Positions 33,940 to 48,300 of a DNA stretch of 64,000 bases are shown here, in pieces. The stretch comes from Bolinopsis microptera (Eukaryota > Ctenophora > Tentaculata > Lobata > Bolinopsidae), in NCBI RefSeq assembly GCF_026151205.1, contig NC_087072.1, forward strand, positions 9,421,669 to 9,485,668, given 5' to 3'. The notes beneath the pieces are model-generated. The model did not search any database and was not told where the DNA came from. It saw only the letters and a list, made by a program, of their open reading frames with translations. A program made the translations under genes and the position numbers. The first letter of the stretch is position 1. Each line of letters begins with the position of its first letter.

Positions 33940-36130
33940 AATCATGGGTAGAGTGGCAAGTGGACCGCTGCCAGTGTCTCTCTTTCCCAAATGCCAAACA
34001 AAAGGAAATGATATTAATGATTAATTTGAATAACAAATAACCGTCCGCAAATGTAAAATGATACCGATAATGAAATCGGTCGCTCGCTTTTCCCATCCAA
34101 ATACAATTGTAACAGATTAAGGGTGATCCCCTTCGTTTACATTATGCCAATTTGGAGGTATCTACAATGTTCAGAAGCAGAAAGTGGAACATGAGCGGTA
34201 AGAAAGTGGTAACTGTGTGTATCTCTTTGGAATCTCTCTGGCTGACTCCTGGGACCCACATCCCAACCACTTCCCGTTGAAATTGCATTGGTCCAAAATT
34301 GTGACTTATTTGGCTGTATTACATAATACACTCAACATTACATGTTTACTCAGTAGAAGCCTGACGATATGTCCAATACTTACGATCCAAAAGATTAAAG
34401 CCATCCATCTAGCAAGGTAACGTAGACATACGTGAACGAGACATTGCTAGCGCGAAAAAGTTGCAACGACATATCTCGGTTCGCGCGTTACGTATCTTCC
34501 ATATCTCCATATCTTGCAAACGCTTCAAATTTTTCGCTGCTGGGTAAAATAATAGCCCTCGGCACATCCAGCAAATAATTTGAAGATTTTCCAGTTGATG
34601 TAAATGAATCACTATTCATGACAGGTGAGTGCAATATCGCAAAAAATAGCCACAAAAAACATGCGCTCTGATCTTCACGAAAGCACTGTAAAAATAGAAT
34701 ATATTTTACAAGGCTATTTTCTCGGGTAATCTAATTAATGGTACGCTTTCTTTAACTTGGCTTTATTATGTGGTAAGTTTTGACAACGATTGACAGAACT
34801 TTGCATGTAATTGCAAAAAGGAAGCCAGTGCATGCTAACGTTGCCTACAATTTATCTTGTATATCTCCGATGTAGAGAGAAAAAAAGGTCAAACAACAAT
34901 ATGACAGATCTATGAATCCTCATACACTTTCCTAATATGGAATACATTCATGTTTCTTTGATCAATACTGCCAAAGAAAGATTCCTAGATTGCAGTGAAC
35001 ATCGTATGAAAACTACACATTAATCCATTCCGAGTATTAAAGTTAATCCAAACAAACATAGCGTCTTATCTCTAACTGTTTCGATAATGGAACATTCATT
35101 TTCTACATTAATTAATATAACAAATAATATTAAAAGTGTTATTCACCACTTTATACATATCATTTCATTGTCTAAATGTAAGGTAGATACAAATCAATTC
35201 CATTTTTTGATTGATTGAAATTCGGAAATCTTTTAAGATTGGAAAGAGGATAAAAATTGGCACCCACGAGCTTCATATCTTTTATATTCGCTTATCTTCG
35301 CCTAAATTGATAAAATTGAGCAAATCAAAGCCTATAGATTTATCAAAATTAATCAATTTGGAAAATGGTGCAGTTAACTATAGCGAAATGTATATATAAA
35401 AGAGAATGCACCTTGTATATCATTTCTTTTTATGATTTGAAAGCTTAAAAAGGAACCCAATATATAATACAAACACATTTGGTGTACTCTTAAGTGTACA
35501 GCGTACAGAAATATGTGTAATATGTGTAGCTATGCCGCATATTTGACAGATGGGAGAGTGTCATCGCCATTTCCGGAATCGACTTTTGGGTATTTTTGGA
35601 ATAAAGCGGCAGAAAAAGTCGGAAATTAATCTCACCAATTTTTTTATAAGTGGCAAAATTAGCTGACTAGTTACCGAACCATCTCTAAATTTGTCGCCAT
35701 GAATTGCAAAATGGCGGAAATTCATAGCTAAAATTGTTGCCCGAAATTTTGATAATAACATGGTTAGGGTCGACGAAACAACTCCCCCAGATGGGAAACA
35801 GGCAAATAAATTGGCACACCGTTCTCATTTATAAAGCAAGCAAAATTTGTATACATCGTATAATAATGTACAAGTGCAATTTATAGTATGCAATGGAGAG
35901 CTTGCATCTAAAATAATATTTGCTAAACGAAAACAAAAAAACAATAAAAATAATTAACACTGATATGGGTGTGTCGTTCCGGACCATTTAAACAATTTAA
36001 CTAGTGCTCCACTAATTCAATATAGCGATAACTCTTTCAACTCGGATAAGTTCAGAGACAGAAATCCTGAAAATTATACCATTGCTAAAATTGTCAACGA
36101 TAAATAACACATCAATGTTGAATAAACATA
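33940..36130. other. Intergenic DNA 3' of SNRK
   Basis: AT-rich DNA between the transposon cluster and the polyadenylation signals of SNRK. No open frame, RNA gene or repeat recognised. Confidence 0.4.
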
Positions 36131-36152
36131 GCTTGTAAATGCTTATTTAACT

Positions 36153-36165
36153 TTTATTATTTATT
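36153..36165 (-). terminator. SNRK: Polyadenylation signals of SNRK (two AATAAA)
   Basis: Two AATAAA hexamers on the minus strand (TTTATT at 36153-36158 and 36160-36165), about 200 bp beyond the SNRK stop codon. They are a natural 3' end for that transcript. Confidence 0.6.
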
Positions 36166-36363
36166 CGGAGAATGATAAAATAAAACAATGGCAAGCCACA
36201 GAGCCATGTGAATACAGTGAGTTCATAAAAAAACTTTGTTAAGGGCCCCAAGACATCTACATTTTACGTGATATACAGAGAATCAATATAAACCCTGTAG
36301 CAATGTACAATAAATATCCAGAAACTACGGTATTATAAGCATACCACGTGACCAGGACACACA

Positions 36364-39300
36364 TCACATGACACTGCAGATAGTGCTCTTAACACTTCCA
36401 AACATCTCAATAGGTAGACCATCGTCCGAGGTGAGTCTCTGGAACTCAGGTGCGTTATCACACCGCGCGTTCCCATTGGACTCTATGTTATCTGTGTGTC
36501 GCTCAATGTCCTCAATACTCCAGTAAACAGGATGTCTGATGTATTTGACAGTGTGTTCGTTTGTGTACTCGGCTATGTTTGGCAGCACGCTGCTTGGAGA
36601 TGTTGGAGATGTGAGTTCTGGTTCCCTCTCCGTCAGGTTATAGTTCGCTTCCAGGTGACGGAGTTTCTCTTGGACTAGAGCCAGCATGTTGCTGCTTGGG
36701 CTTTTCTTAGCTGCGCTTCGATCTCGTTTTGATAGCCCAGAAAGTTTCTTCCGTTTTGCTAAATCCAATTCAGAATCGTCTGAAAGTTGCATGTTATGGT
36801 AGAGTGTTTGCAAAATCTATAAATAGCTTTCATAAATAGACTTGCATTTTTACTTGAAAACATAGTCTTCTACAATGAAATTGAACTTTCTAAAAAGAAG
36901 CACAAATCTGTTTTTAGCATGTAGAAGATTATCTCTTCTTCTTCTTACCCGAACTAAGTTCAACAGAGGATGAGAAAGATGAGTGGTTAGAACCATCCTT
37001 GCCCGTCTCCTTCTTCCTTTGAACACATAGAGGAGTCGCCAGAGGGGACACCATGTCACTCGCCTCTTCTGGAAACGTCAGCGAGTTATTTCCTAAATTT
37101 AAAAGATAAGAACCGACCAAATTCTAGAATTTTCTAAATTCTTGCCCCATTTTTATTTATGCTTTGTGAGCTTCAGTGAGCACACTTTACTGTACAGTGT
37201 ATATCTGCACATGGCACATCACAAACCACATGTATACATTATATCTTGGCATGGTTGTTGTTCGAGTTATATATATACGAATTTCTAAAGTGAAGGCAGT
37301 TCCTTTAACTTGATTAAATAATTAATATAAGCCACAGCAGCGTTAGCACGTGCTAGCATCACATATCATGCACACATTCAATTACAATGACAACATTTGT
37401 ACACAAAATGTACATATTTTGAGTATCTCTGACAAATTATCACCTCCAAAATGAGTACTGAGTAGTCACGTACCAACCACCACACCTCTCAAGGACCACC
37501 ATGGTCCTTCTAGAACAAACCCTCTTACACCAATAGAGGTTTATTACTAAATAAGCAAGAAAAACATGGGCCCTGCACCATTAACTATGCTAACAAACCT
37601 GACAAGTATAAACCAAGGGGGCCCTGATAATACTAACTCACCTGATTCCAGCGAAGTAGATACAGTGAGGGGGGAATGTCTCTTCTTCTTAAGAGTACTG
37701 GGTTGAGACTTGCTAGCAGCTAGATAAACCTCGTCTGCTGGACCCTCCTCCTCTTCTATGTTCACAAGTCCTCCAGAGGGAGGGGTCGGTCGTCGGAACA
37801 ACCTACAGTCGATACTAGATAGTTATGTAGCATGTCTTTTAGAACAACCTACAGTCGATATTAGATAGTTATGTAGCATGTCTTTTAGAACAACCTACAG
37901 TCGATACTAGATAGTTATGTAGCATGTCTTTTAGAACAACCTACAGTCGATACTAGATAGTTATGTAGCATGTCTTTTAGAACAACCTACAGTCGATACT
38001 AGATAGTTATGTAGCATGTCTTTTAGAACAACCTACAGTCGATACTAGATAGTTATGTAGCATGTCTTTTACTTTTATTGGAATGTTAGGATTTTATGTT
38101 GCGTACACTGTACATGGGCTCGTAAATATATGTACAGGCCCACTAATTATGTATTTCATGCCATCAGCTTGGAATATGTTTATATAGCTCAGAAATTATT
38201 CGGGTTACCCAATTAGGATATGATAATTGAGAAAATGAGAATGGTGTACAGACTGAAAGTAGCCATATAAAAGTAGGCAACTTCTAAATGTAGCAGGTAA
38301 AATAGAGCCGGAGAGTGTTCTTACCTGGTAAGAGTCTTAGAGCGCGGCACTGAGTCGAATATGCCACCATTAGAGTTGGTGTCCTCGTCCTCACTGTCAT
38401 CTGAAGACGACCCTATTGCGTGGATGTTTAACGAAGCAATAGTTCGACGTGATGTTCGCTTCGGTGACGCTTTCATCTTTCCCGTAAAGAAGGTGTCCTC
38501 GTCACGCAGGAATTTGTCGCCGCCGAGAGTTGGAGATTTGGAGGGTTCCTCCTCTGAGCCGCTGCAGCTGCTCCCTGGTGGTTATTAGCGGTTACTTGAA
38601 CGGTTCTTGGAACTTTGGATTGGTACAGTTATTGTGAATATCGAGATCTCTCATCTATGCTGTTGCTGCAGCCGGTAAGATTTTGATTATAATTTATATA
38701 TATAAAAAATCATGGCTCAACCCTTGAAGTACAAAATTAAAGGGTTATTAAAGCCGAAGAGATAAATAATAATCAAGAGAAGGTAAAAGTTCAATTTTAA
38801 AGATCGCTTTATAAAGCTTGCAAAATTAATGCTTCAAATACACCATTGAGTTTCAATTTAAAAAGGTCTTGCTGAGCTATTATATATAAGGGGGCTATTT
38901 AGCAATGTTAACAATGTAACTAGCGAGAGTACCTACTAAGTTCTCCACCATTTAGACGAGACACAATAAGAGATATTAACTCTATAAAACCCCTAACTCG
39001 GACCGTTGTCAGCTACTATAATTTAGCTGCAACTTTGTAACGTGCTGGATATTACAGCTCAGGGGCTTATACTCTACACTCTACAGCTGTGCGAGGTAAA
39101 TATAGGGTGCACACTACATAGTACATAGTTCATAGTGCATTCTACATAGTACATAGTACCTAGTACATACTACATTAATTCAATATACATGCCTTCGATT
39201 CTTCAGAATATCTTAACGTTATATTCAAACAAGACATGAAAATGAGATGCGCAAACTGAGTGTGACCTTTGTCGTCCCATGACTTCGGTTTCTGCTAAAT

Positions 39301-42300
39301 CTTCTGAAAGGTCACCGTCGAGAAGGTTTAATGTTCGAGGTCCCTCGAGGGTATATTTCGAGGCTTAACATTTGAGGGCAAATGTTAAAGGTTTGATGTT
39401 CGAGAAGCTGCGATACATTTCATTGTGAGTGTATTATTATAAAACCCAATCTATTAGTTTTGGTAATTTGTTAATCTGTCGATGCACAGCTGGGGCACAG
39501 TTGATTTAACGTTAAAAATAGACTAATAATTTCTAAATCTAGAATTAACTTCAACGATACAGAAGTTCATGTATAAGGCAGAAGCTTCTACGCGTACGGT
39601 TACAGAAGTGAAGCGCAAAACAGAGTTGAACTAGGTTTAACAACTTCATTGCAGTAAAAGATATATTGTGTAGTACACGTAAGACGGTGAAGATATATCT
39701 TGTTAAACAGTATTTAGTATTCCCTGAACACCATATAAAGCTCATCTCATCCTCATTACTTATATCAGTACTACGTGTGTTAGATATAAAACAAACTGAT
39801 AAACAGTTTATTTTATATCAGAAGTGGTAGCGCGAGCGTTATAGTAAAGTTTTTACCATTAAGTCAATGCATGGGTTCTTGAAAGCCTTTACAGATGTAT
39901 GAGAATTGCCTTTTTTTAATGATATGAGCAGTTGTGGAGTTCAATTGCTATATCCCGTACAATACTTGCATTTTCTTGAAAAACTTTTAAATGAGATGAA
40001 TAATGAATATTGAATATTGATGATAATTGATCGGTGATCATTTTATTTCTCGATTCGCAAGGAATATAGATAGAACCAGCAATCAGAATACTATTATTAT
40101 TATCAACAGTTAGGAGTCAGGAAAACATCGTTTAATCATCTGCGGAATGTGCTATACTTTTGTCAGAAAAGATAATAACTAACTTCCTTCCATATGAATT
40201 ATGATTATTTATTTTATAATTATAAAAATGGGCTTGCGTAGTGGAATGTTGGAAACTATTGTACACTTTCATCGTGTCTCGATGCATGGATCCATATAAA
40301 ATTGAGTTTAGTCGCAGAATATTTTCATTCTGAATGCTTCAATTAATGTCTAAAATTCAATATGGAGATAGTGTTTCTTAGACCATGATAAGTGACAAGG
40401 AATGTACGTCAAGTACACATATTTACTGCAACAGCCAACGTTCAACTTCAAGATTACGCTATGTAACGGTATATTAGTGCGTGGTTACATTTCTATAATT
40501 TTATAGTTGAATATTTTCTGGTTCTTCGGTAGGCTGAACAGTGAAGATTTATCAGATCTACAATACACATTAATAAGTGTAATTGCATGTTTTCAACCAC
40601 GGAGAAATAAGAAATTATTCAACAACTTACCTCATGAATATTTTAATTAATTTGTAGGTCATGCGACGCTCGTCAATTTAACCGCAACATCTTTACCAGC
40701 AACATGTTGAGGTGAAAACTTAAGTAACGTGATCATTGACCATGATTGATCTTTAGGAGAGGTTATCCCTTCTTTTAATATGATAACTCCTTATTTGCAG
40801 ATTACGTCATGACAATTATTACGTTATATTGTTATCATAAACATTATGATGACATTAATCTAACCAGTCAAATGATGTTTGAAGTAGTCAGAAGCAGTTT
40901 TTGCGTTTTAAATGGATATGCTTGATGACGTAGAAGAGGCGTTTAGTCTTAAAAACATACTCAACAGTACCAGGAGAACTCAATATCTATCCTAATTTAT
41001 CAGTCTGATTACTATATTATAACAATTGATATCACGGCCCTTAAAAAGCACAAATAATATACATATATGTATAACTCCTCTGTGACTAATCGACTGACTA
41101 CTATACTGACCACTGTACTGACTACTTATACTGTGCTGACTACTGCACTGTACTGACAACTCTACTGACTATGCAAAAATTATCAAACTCCTGAAATAGT
41201 GAACACGTTTTTTATACTGAAATCTTCCGAAATGTGCTCGATAGAGCACGCGTGAGGGCGAAGTGAACAGTAAAAATATAAGAGTAACCCTTTATTTTCC
41301 TCGCGTACTGCGTAGGAGCTGATAGTTGAACTACTAAATATTCAAGCATTTTACGGAAAGTTCTAGAGGAAAGAGTGATTAGCATGATATAAACTCAATT
41401 CAATCTATAACAGGTCTGGTGTTATGAACATTATTCTGACTAGACTGGGCACACGATTGAAGGTTGTAGATCAGGTGGTACATCAGCTAGTAAAGGTATA
41501 AAACACCGCCCGTTTCTGAGAAGTACAGCTATCACCAGAACATCACGTGTCATCACGTGACAACTCCCCCACGACGCTCACTAGAACTCATATTACTAGA
41601 ACGGGCAGCCGAGCTGATACATTTGTTATAACTTACATTATTCATATTATATCAAAGATACAACTGTAATGAATATCATATAATGCATTATAGAGTTATA
41701 GGCTGTTTAGTGTACTTGGCTTTTCATTCTCTCCAGTGTGCAAATGCATTGTAACTTTGTAATGTATACGGCGAACGTTCTAGGCTATAGTTGTTCTTTT
41801 GATCAAATAATTACTGAACATGCAATTTGCAAACGTAAGGGCCAATTCATAATGAAACATGATATTAATATTATCAGATAATATGATATTATGATACAGT
41901 GACCAAGTAAGGAGATGGCTGAATCAATAGAAGATAATATTATGATTTGTTGTAGAGGTTAACTTTCAGAAAGAACAAATGGGCAGCGAAAAGTTGCTTC
42001 GTCAAGTTGATTTGACTAATTATTATTGGCTTGTAATGAATCGGTATTTTTGTAATCACTGTGGGGATTCTTAGCTTACTGTTCATTACATCCCAAAATT
42101 TAACGAGATCTTTCACTTTAGGTTGAACTCCATCAACCGACTTCGAAGACGCTGATAAGGATTATATTTAAACATCAACTAAATCTCATTGACATTTAAA
42201 GGTTAAAAGGTTAAATGCTTTAAATTGTAGCTGAACAAGGGCGGGAAAAGGTTTTTATCTTTATCGAGAGGTGATAAGAGGTGATAAGAGTCAAGGTATT

Positions 42301-45300
42301 GTAACCTGGCTACGTTACAGGTAACAAATTACGGTATATAAATACAGGTCTGTATTTATATACCGTAATTTGTAATTTGTATACACAATTTTAGAAACTC
42401 CCACAAATTTCAATACCCACATTGAGAACCCAAATCACTTGTGCTCACATACAAATCTGAGTACTACGAGCTTTAGGCTGCACATGCTTATGAAATAACC
42501 GTAGATCATGGTCTTGGTTCCACCTGCTCTGGCTAATGGAAATTAGATCCATGACACATTATACAAAATAGGCAAGGATAGGCGAGCACATTACTGATGG
42601 ATTTTCCGAAGAATTTTGGGCAATGAAGATCGATGTTGTGCCACAATAGACCTTGATAGTTTAATTGGTCTTGATAGTTAATATAAACTACTTCAGCTCA
42701 CAGCTTTATTGTGAATTATGTACAGAGAGCTAGCAAGAGAGCTAGCTAGAGAGTGCTAGCTCGAGTTTGGTGGGACCGGACCCTGGGCGACTAAGAAAGA
42801 GCTGCTAACACAGTGTTCTACGCTACCTCTGATCAGTAACTTATAATCCTTGTCCCTGACAGGGAGAGCAATACTAGCCACGTGTTTAAAACTCCTCTCC
42901 ATCAGCCCCTGCATCAGATGGGGCCCTGTATTCCTTTTACGTCTCATCAACACTGCACAAGACACGTTATGGTTACTGGCGCCGTATTTGGTCGCATTTG
43001 GGTGAGCTCAACTATCTTATATTTTGGAGCTCGCACTTTGGGTTTGCAGTAAAATCATCAATCTTTTTTTTCATAAAATATGATACATTTTTTATCAACA
43101 TTTTCAGCGAAGTCGCGCAGCATGCGTTAGATTTTCAGCCTTGAAGCGAAAGCTCAAAACAACGTATCATAAACCCATGATCGCTTAGCAGCAAATTCAT
43201 CATATCATGAACACCGAACCCAAATTAACACAATATATCATATTCATGATCAAAATAGCAGATCCCAAACTGAAATAGTCAGGCAACAGAAGAAGCTTTT
43301 TCTCTCTTTCCATTGCTCCTGCCTGACTTACCACTGGTTCGGAGACTCCCCAGTCTGTAGTGGTGTTTGTTTTGTTTTCTCCTAGAACTTGAGGAGGTGG
43401 TCGCGGGGGCAGCTGCCACTTCGGGGGTGGGAGCCACTGCGGTTACTGTTTTAGGAGAAGCTGTCGAGGTGGTTGTGTCGGCGGTTGTGTCGGCGGTGGT
43501 TTCCCCTCGGGTACTCTCGGGTATATCCCTACCTCGCCAGCGCCTGAGGGTATTTTGTAAGAAAATGTCCGATAATCGGAGAGTAGCAATAATTTACAGT
43601 TTTACAAAAAGTGCTTCAAGAACAATCATTTCATGATACTTCCAGAGATTAGTTTCACCCAAAAAAAAAGAGACAGAAATCAGAGTAAGACCAGTCAAGG
43701 ATCAATGGGCACACATCACGACCTCTCTACGAGATTTCAGAATACTCTCCCTCAGTACTTCCGGAGCAACTTCCAGACGAGGAAAAGGTGAGTATACAGG
43801 ACGTGAAGGTGAGAATATGACACGTGACTAGTCACCATAAAGTGCCTCACTAAATTCTATCAGTCCTTCTCAGACCACCCATCAGAACATATGATTACCT
43901 AAACTTTACCCAGGCATTTGCAATACCATTACGAATAAAACTCCCACCACCACCGCCGCTGCTGCCAGATTTGCAGCGGTCATCGGCGTGACCGTCGTGG
44001 CTATTTGGTTTGTTGTCGTGGTAAACAGCCTGACCGCTCAGTTTATCGGCTTGACCGCCGAGGTTGTAGGCCTGACCGCCGTACGGGTGGACTTGGTTGC
44101 GGCGCTGTTTTGAGGGACTGCCGCAGTAACTGGTAGGCCGCAGTAACTGGTGCTTTTTCGAGGACAAACTGATAAAGGTAGCGACAAATAACGGATTATT
44201 GTGGGGGGATCAATCTTCATTAACAAAACATATTCCAATTATTCATTACATAGCATATTCAGCAGAAATTTTTTAAAATATAGCAGTTATATCATGGAAA
44301 CGGATGCATTAAACGCCTGGATAATGGATTTGGCACAAAGCTACAAGTAGAGTAAACTCTGGGAAATATCTCAAATGAAGCTAAGTATCGGAAAACAAAG
44401 TGTAAAGCAATAAGCGATCAATTTACAATGCTTATGAGCAGGGGTCGACCGAGGGCAGGATTTTCGACCGAGGCCGAGGCCGAGGAAAATACAGTTAGTT
44501 AAGACCGAGGCCGAGGACAACCGAGGTTTCTTTTTTTGACCGAGGCCGAGGCCGAGGCCGAGGAGTGCAAATTTTGACCGAGGCCGAGGCCGAGGCCGAG
44601 GAATTTTGGCAGAAAAATTGTTGGGAAAAAGGGCATTGTTTATTAGGAAAAGCGCACTGTACCTAATCAGATTGTACTGTGTACTATACTGTGTACACAC
44701 GTTACAATCATTATGAAGGGGCAAGTTCGCCAAGAGTCAGGAGTGGGCATGCTAATAAGCAGAGCTATCCGAGGTACCGCGACAATTGACCCCCCGACAA
44801 TTGACCCCCGACAATTGACCCCCCGACAATTGACCCCCCGACAATTGACCCCTATGTAATTACACTGGGGTCAATTGTCGCGAAATCTAGGGTTTAGTAC
44901 GACAATTGACCCCCCGACAATTGACCCCCATGTAATTACACTGGGGTCAATTGATCGGGTCCTGGGTCAGGGTTAGGGTTAGGGTTAGGGTCAGGGTCAG
45001 GGTTAGGGTCAGGGTCAGGGTCAGGGTCAGGGTCAGGGTCAGGGTCAGGGTCAGGGTCAGGGTCAGGGTCAGGGTCAGGGTCCTGGGTCCTGGGTCCTGG
45101 GTCCTGGGTCCTGGGTCAGGGTCAAGGTCAGCCGTGGGTCAATTGTCGGGGGGTAAATTGTCGGGGGTCAATTTTCGGGGGGTCAATTGTCGGGGGGTCA
45201 ATTGTCGCCCACCCCTATCCGAACCTTGCTGAGCGTTCAAGGAAATATCTATCTGCGCCGGCGAGCTCAGCAGCACCAGAGAGATTGTTTTCTACAGCAG

Positions 45301-48300
45301 GGCACATCCTGAAGTTAAATCGCCTCAGCCTTAAGCCAACAAACTTTGAGGGGTGCTTGTTTCTCAAAAAGAACATCGGAACATTTGGGGACAACTTCGG
45401 CCCCTGTCCAAATGAATTTGAAGCCCCAAATAAAGAGGACTGTCCCCCTTCTTCTGAGCTGTGCACAGAAGATTATTCTGATTCAGAGTGCTCAGATATT
45501 GTCATTTCATCAGACGATGAATCTTAGACTATGATATTTTTAGTTTTGTGTCCTGGTCAATTGGTCGTTTTATTTTCAATTTTACAAATTCGTTTACATT
45601 AACCTCACAAACCTTACAAAAATCCTCGGTCAAATCCTCGGTAAAATCGTCAAATTTCGCCGAGGCCGAGGAATTTCGAATCTATTTTTGACCGAGGCCG
45701 AGGCGAACCGAGGAATTGTCCTCCTGACCGAGGCCGAGGCCGAGGCCGAGGAAAAATCGCCATTCCTCGGTAAAACCGAGGCCGAGGCCGAGGACTCGGT
45801 CGACCCTTGCTTATGAGTACAGTATTTACGGTTTATGAGTACCGTATAGTATAGATAACCCAGCGGGGCAATGTTGAATGTTGATGAGTATTGAGTGATA
45901 AAAGAGGACCCGCCAAAGAAGAAAAAACAAATTGATTAGCTGGAGAAATGATCAATGTTGAAAAGTTAAAGCGGGAGAAATGATCATATCAGTGTTGAAA
46001 AGCTAAAGACCAAACCACTCTATTGTACGTTACCCTTTGCCCGTTTCGCACAACTCTAAAAAGAAACTGATACAAGCATTGCTACACGATAGCAATGAAG
46101 GTGACTGCATTGCAGGGATGGGTGTGTTTTCCCTTTTATTACGGGGACTGTTCAAAGGTCCCCCCACGGTGTCTCTCCTCCTTTTAATGGTTCAGTTTCA
46201 TATTTACGAAAGAATACTTTAAAACTTCCATTATTTAGTCGCAATAGATAGTAAACATGCTCGCAGTCAAGCAGGTTTCATGTAACTATTAACCCATTAA
46301 GTCAATGAAAGATAAAAAAGTAGGCATCTAAATAATCTGTTCACTGTTGCGTTGCTAGTTCGAGCATCTCTGATTACGGCGGGAAGTACCAACCTTGTTC
46401 GGATGTCGTTGAGCAAATCAACGTTAGCTTCTGGCATACTGCCACGCCGTTTGTCAGTTATACTGATGCTCTCTACAGCCGGCACCATCTGATGTACCAC
46501 CTCTTTTATCCTCTTCTGTTTCAACTGGGGTTAGGGTGTTAGAACAGGGATATATATTTTATATAAGATAAGGTTCAATTGTAAATTGATCAAAAATCTT
46601 TCTCCTCTAGCCTTCTCGAATATTCATGTTAGTCTTGAAATTAAGGACTGGGAATATTTGTAAGCATGACTGGAAGACTTGTTATAACATTCAATGGGCG
46701 GGTGTCCAAACAAAGCTGTTAATTCGGGCCGGAAATTTAACAGAAAAATTAGAACATTGCGACGGATTTAACCGTTTCATTATTATATTTAAGTATTTAG
46801 CACATGACGTTCACAAAAACATTGGTCACATACACAATCAGGGCCAGGGTGTAGGAAGCCCTGTACACAATACGAACCTGTTCCGCTAGAAGTAGGTATG
46901 TAGCCGAGATATAATCGTAACTATTGGCATCTATCGATTTCTTCAGAAGCTCTCGAGTTGCTATCTTGTTATCAGATAGAATTTTAGCCACTTTTTCGTG
47001 TTCTTCTGGAGTTATACCGACCTGAATTATTAAGAGTTACGACTTATGAGGCTTTAAAGCAGGGTGAATATTTACGGTTTCTAAATGCAATAAAAATGTT
47101 ATAAATTTGATAATTGGTCAGTAAGACACCCCACGCCCATCCAACGAAGTGACTAGACACTGTACATCGATATCGATACATTTGGTTTGAAGATCTTGGC
47201 AAGGATAGAGTCATACCTTACTTCTTTCGACTATTAATTAGGAATGAATTTACCAAATACATTTACAGTGTCAGCCACGTAAACTAATGGAGACGAATAT
47301 TTATATCTTCTTGGTAATAAACTGACGACATTCAGTGGTGTGGTGCAGTGTTGAAATGATTTAGATCTAAAATTAGTAATCACCTCATGAACGAGCCCGT
47401 TGATAGGTCCACCTATTTTAACTTTGGAGCACCAGGGGTGAGCCAGCACCTCGTCCACCGTGATCCGGTCCTTTGGGTCAACCACTATCATCCGGGATAA
47501 CAAACTGGAGGGTGTGACGTCACTTTTGTTTAACACATGATCGATATTTGGGACTTGTATAGGTTTTAAATGTCAGGTAGGGATCAGGTATATAATTATA
47601 TCATATCGAGTTGTAAGGACCGCCTAATTATAGGTTTATAATATGTCGTGGAGACTGTACTTGGGAAATCTAGCAAGTATTTGATAAATCAACATTCATT
47701 TGGGGAGCCATTGCTGCTCAATTTGCTGCATAACTTACTCTTTGAGGTCATCTGAAATCTCGTCAGGCATTTCGTAGCTCCCGTCCATTATCTGCGGGGT
47801 GAAATTAGAATAGAGGTCCAATGAAATTAGAATAGAGATCCAATGAATTATGAAGAACAAAAAACAACGCCTATCATTGAACAAAAGTCCGAAGTTTGGG
47901 AATAAGGAACGAATATCTTCCATTATAAACCGAAGATATCAAAAATTCAGTTGATCGCGTAATTATAATGCAAATTGTGGTACCTTGGTGAGAGTCTCAC
48001 TCTGGTTAACCTCTGAGAAGGGCAGTCTGCCAGCCACCATCTGGAAAAGCATGACACCCAGGGACCACACATCTACAGCTGGCGGATCATACTCTTCCTG
48101 GAGCAGGATCTCCGGGGCGGAGTATTTCCAAGATCCACAGTACGTCATCAGCTTCTCACCTGAGAGAACCGAGAATAATCTAGAATGTTCGGTGGAAAAG
48201 TATTAAAATGTACATACGTCTAATTATAGATAAGTGTGTAAGTAAGTGGTGTTATTCACCACAATTCAATACCAGTGGTATCAATCCTAACATACATTGT

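Larger units (their letters stand above)
38575..42826. other. Large SNRK intron
   Basis: AT-rich intron without recognised genes. It holds low-complexity CATAGTACATAGT-type repeats (about 39115-39175), GTTCGAGG-type short repeats (39320-39420), a CTGACTACT minisatellite (41085-41170) and a perfect 50-bp palindrome (42324-42373). Confidence 0.5.
44439..45809. mobile_element. Internally deleted hAT transposon with a nested insertion
   Basis: Terminal inverted repeats CAGGGGTCGACCGAG (left) and CTCGGTCGACCCTTG (right), with the 8-bp target duplication CTTATGAG at 44431-44438 and 45810-45817. Subterminal GGCCGAGGCCGAGG repeats flank both sides. The interior keeps the C-terminal hAT dimerisation region on the plus strand (see 45229-45525). 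About 440 bp in the middle belong to a younger insertion. Confidence 0.88.

Noticed and set aside
34000-36100. Possible small genes in the SNRK 3' flank
   Set aside because: Open frames are short, overlap without order and lack splice signals or recognisable motifs.
44951-45232. A Val-Arg repeat protein
   Set aside because: It is only the translation of the telomere-like GGGTCA array.
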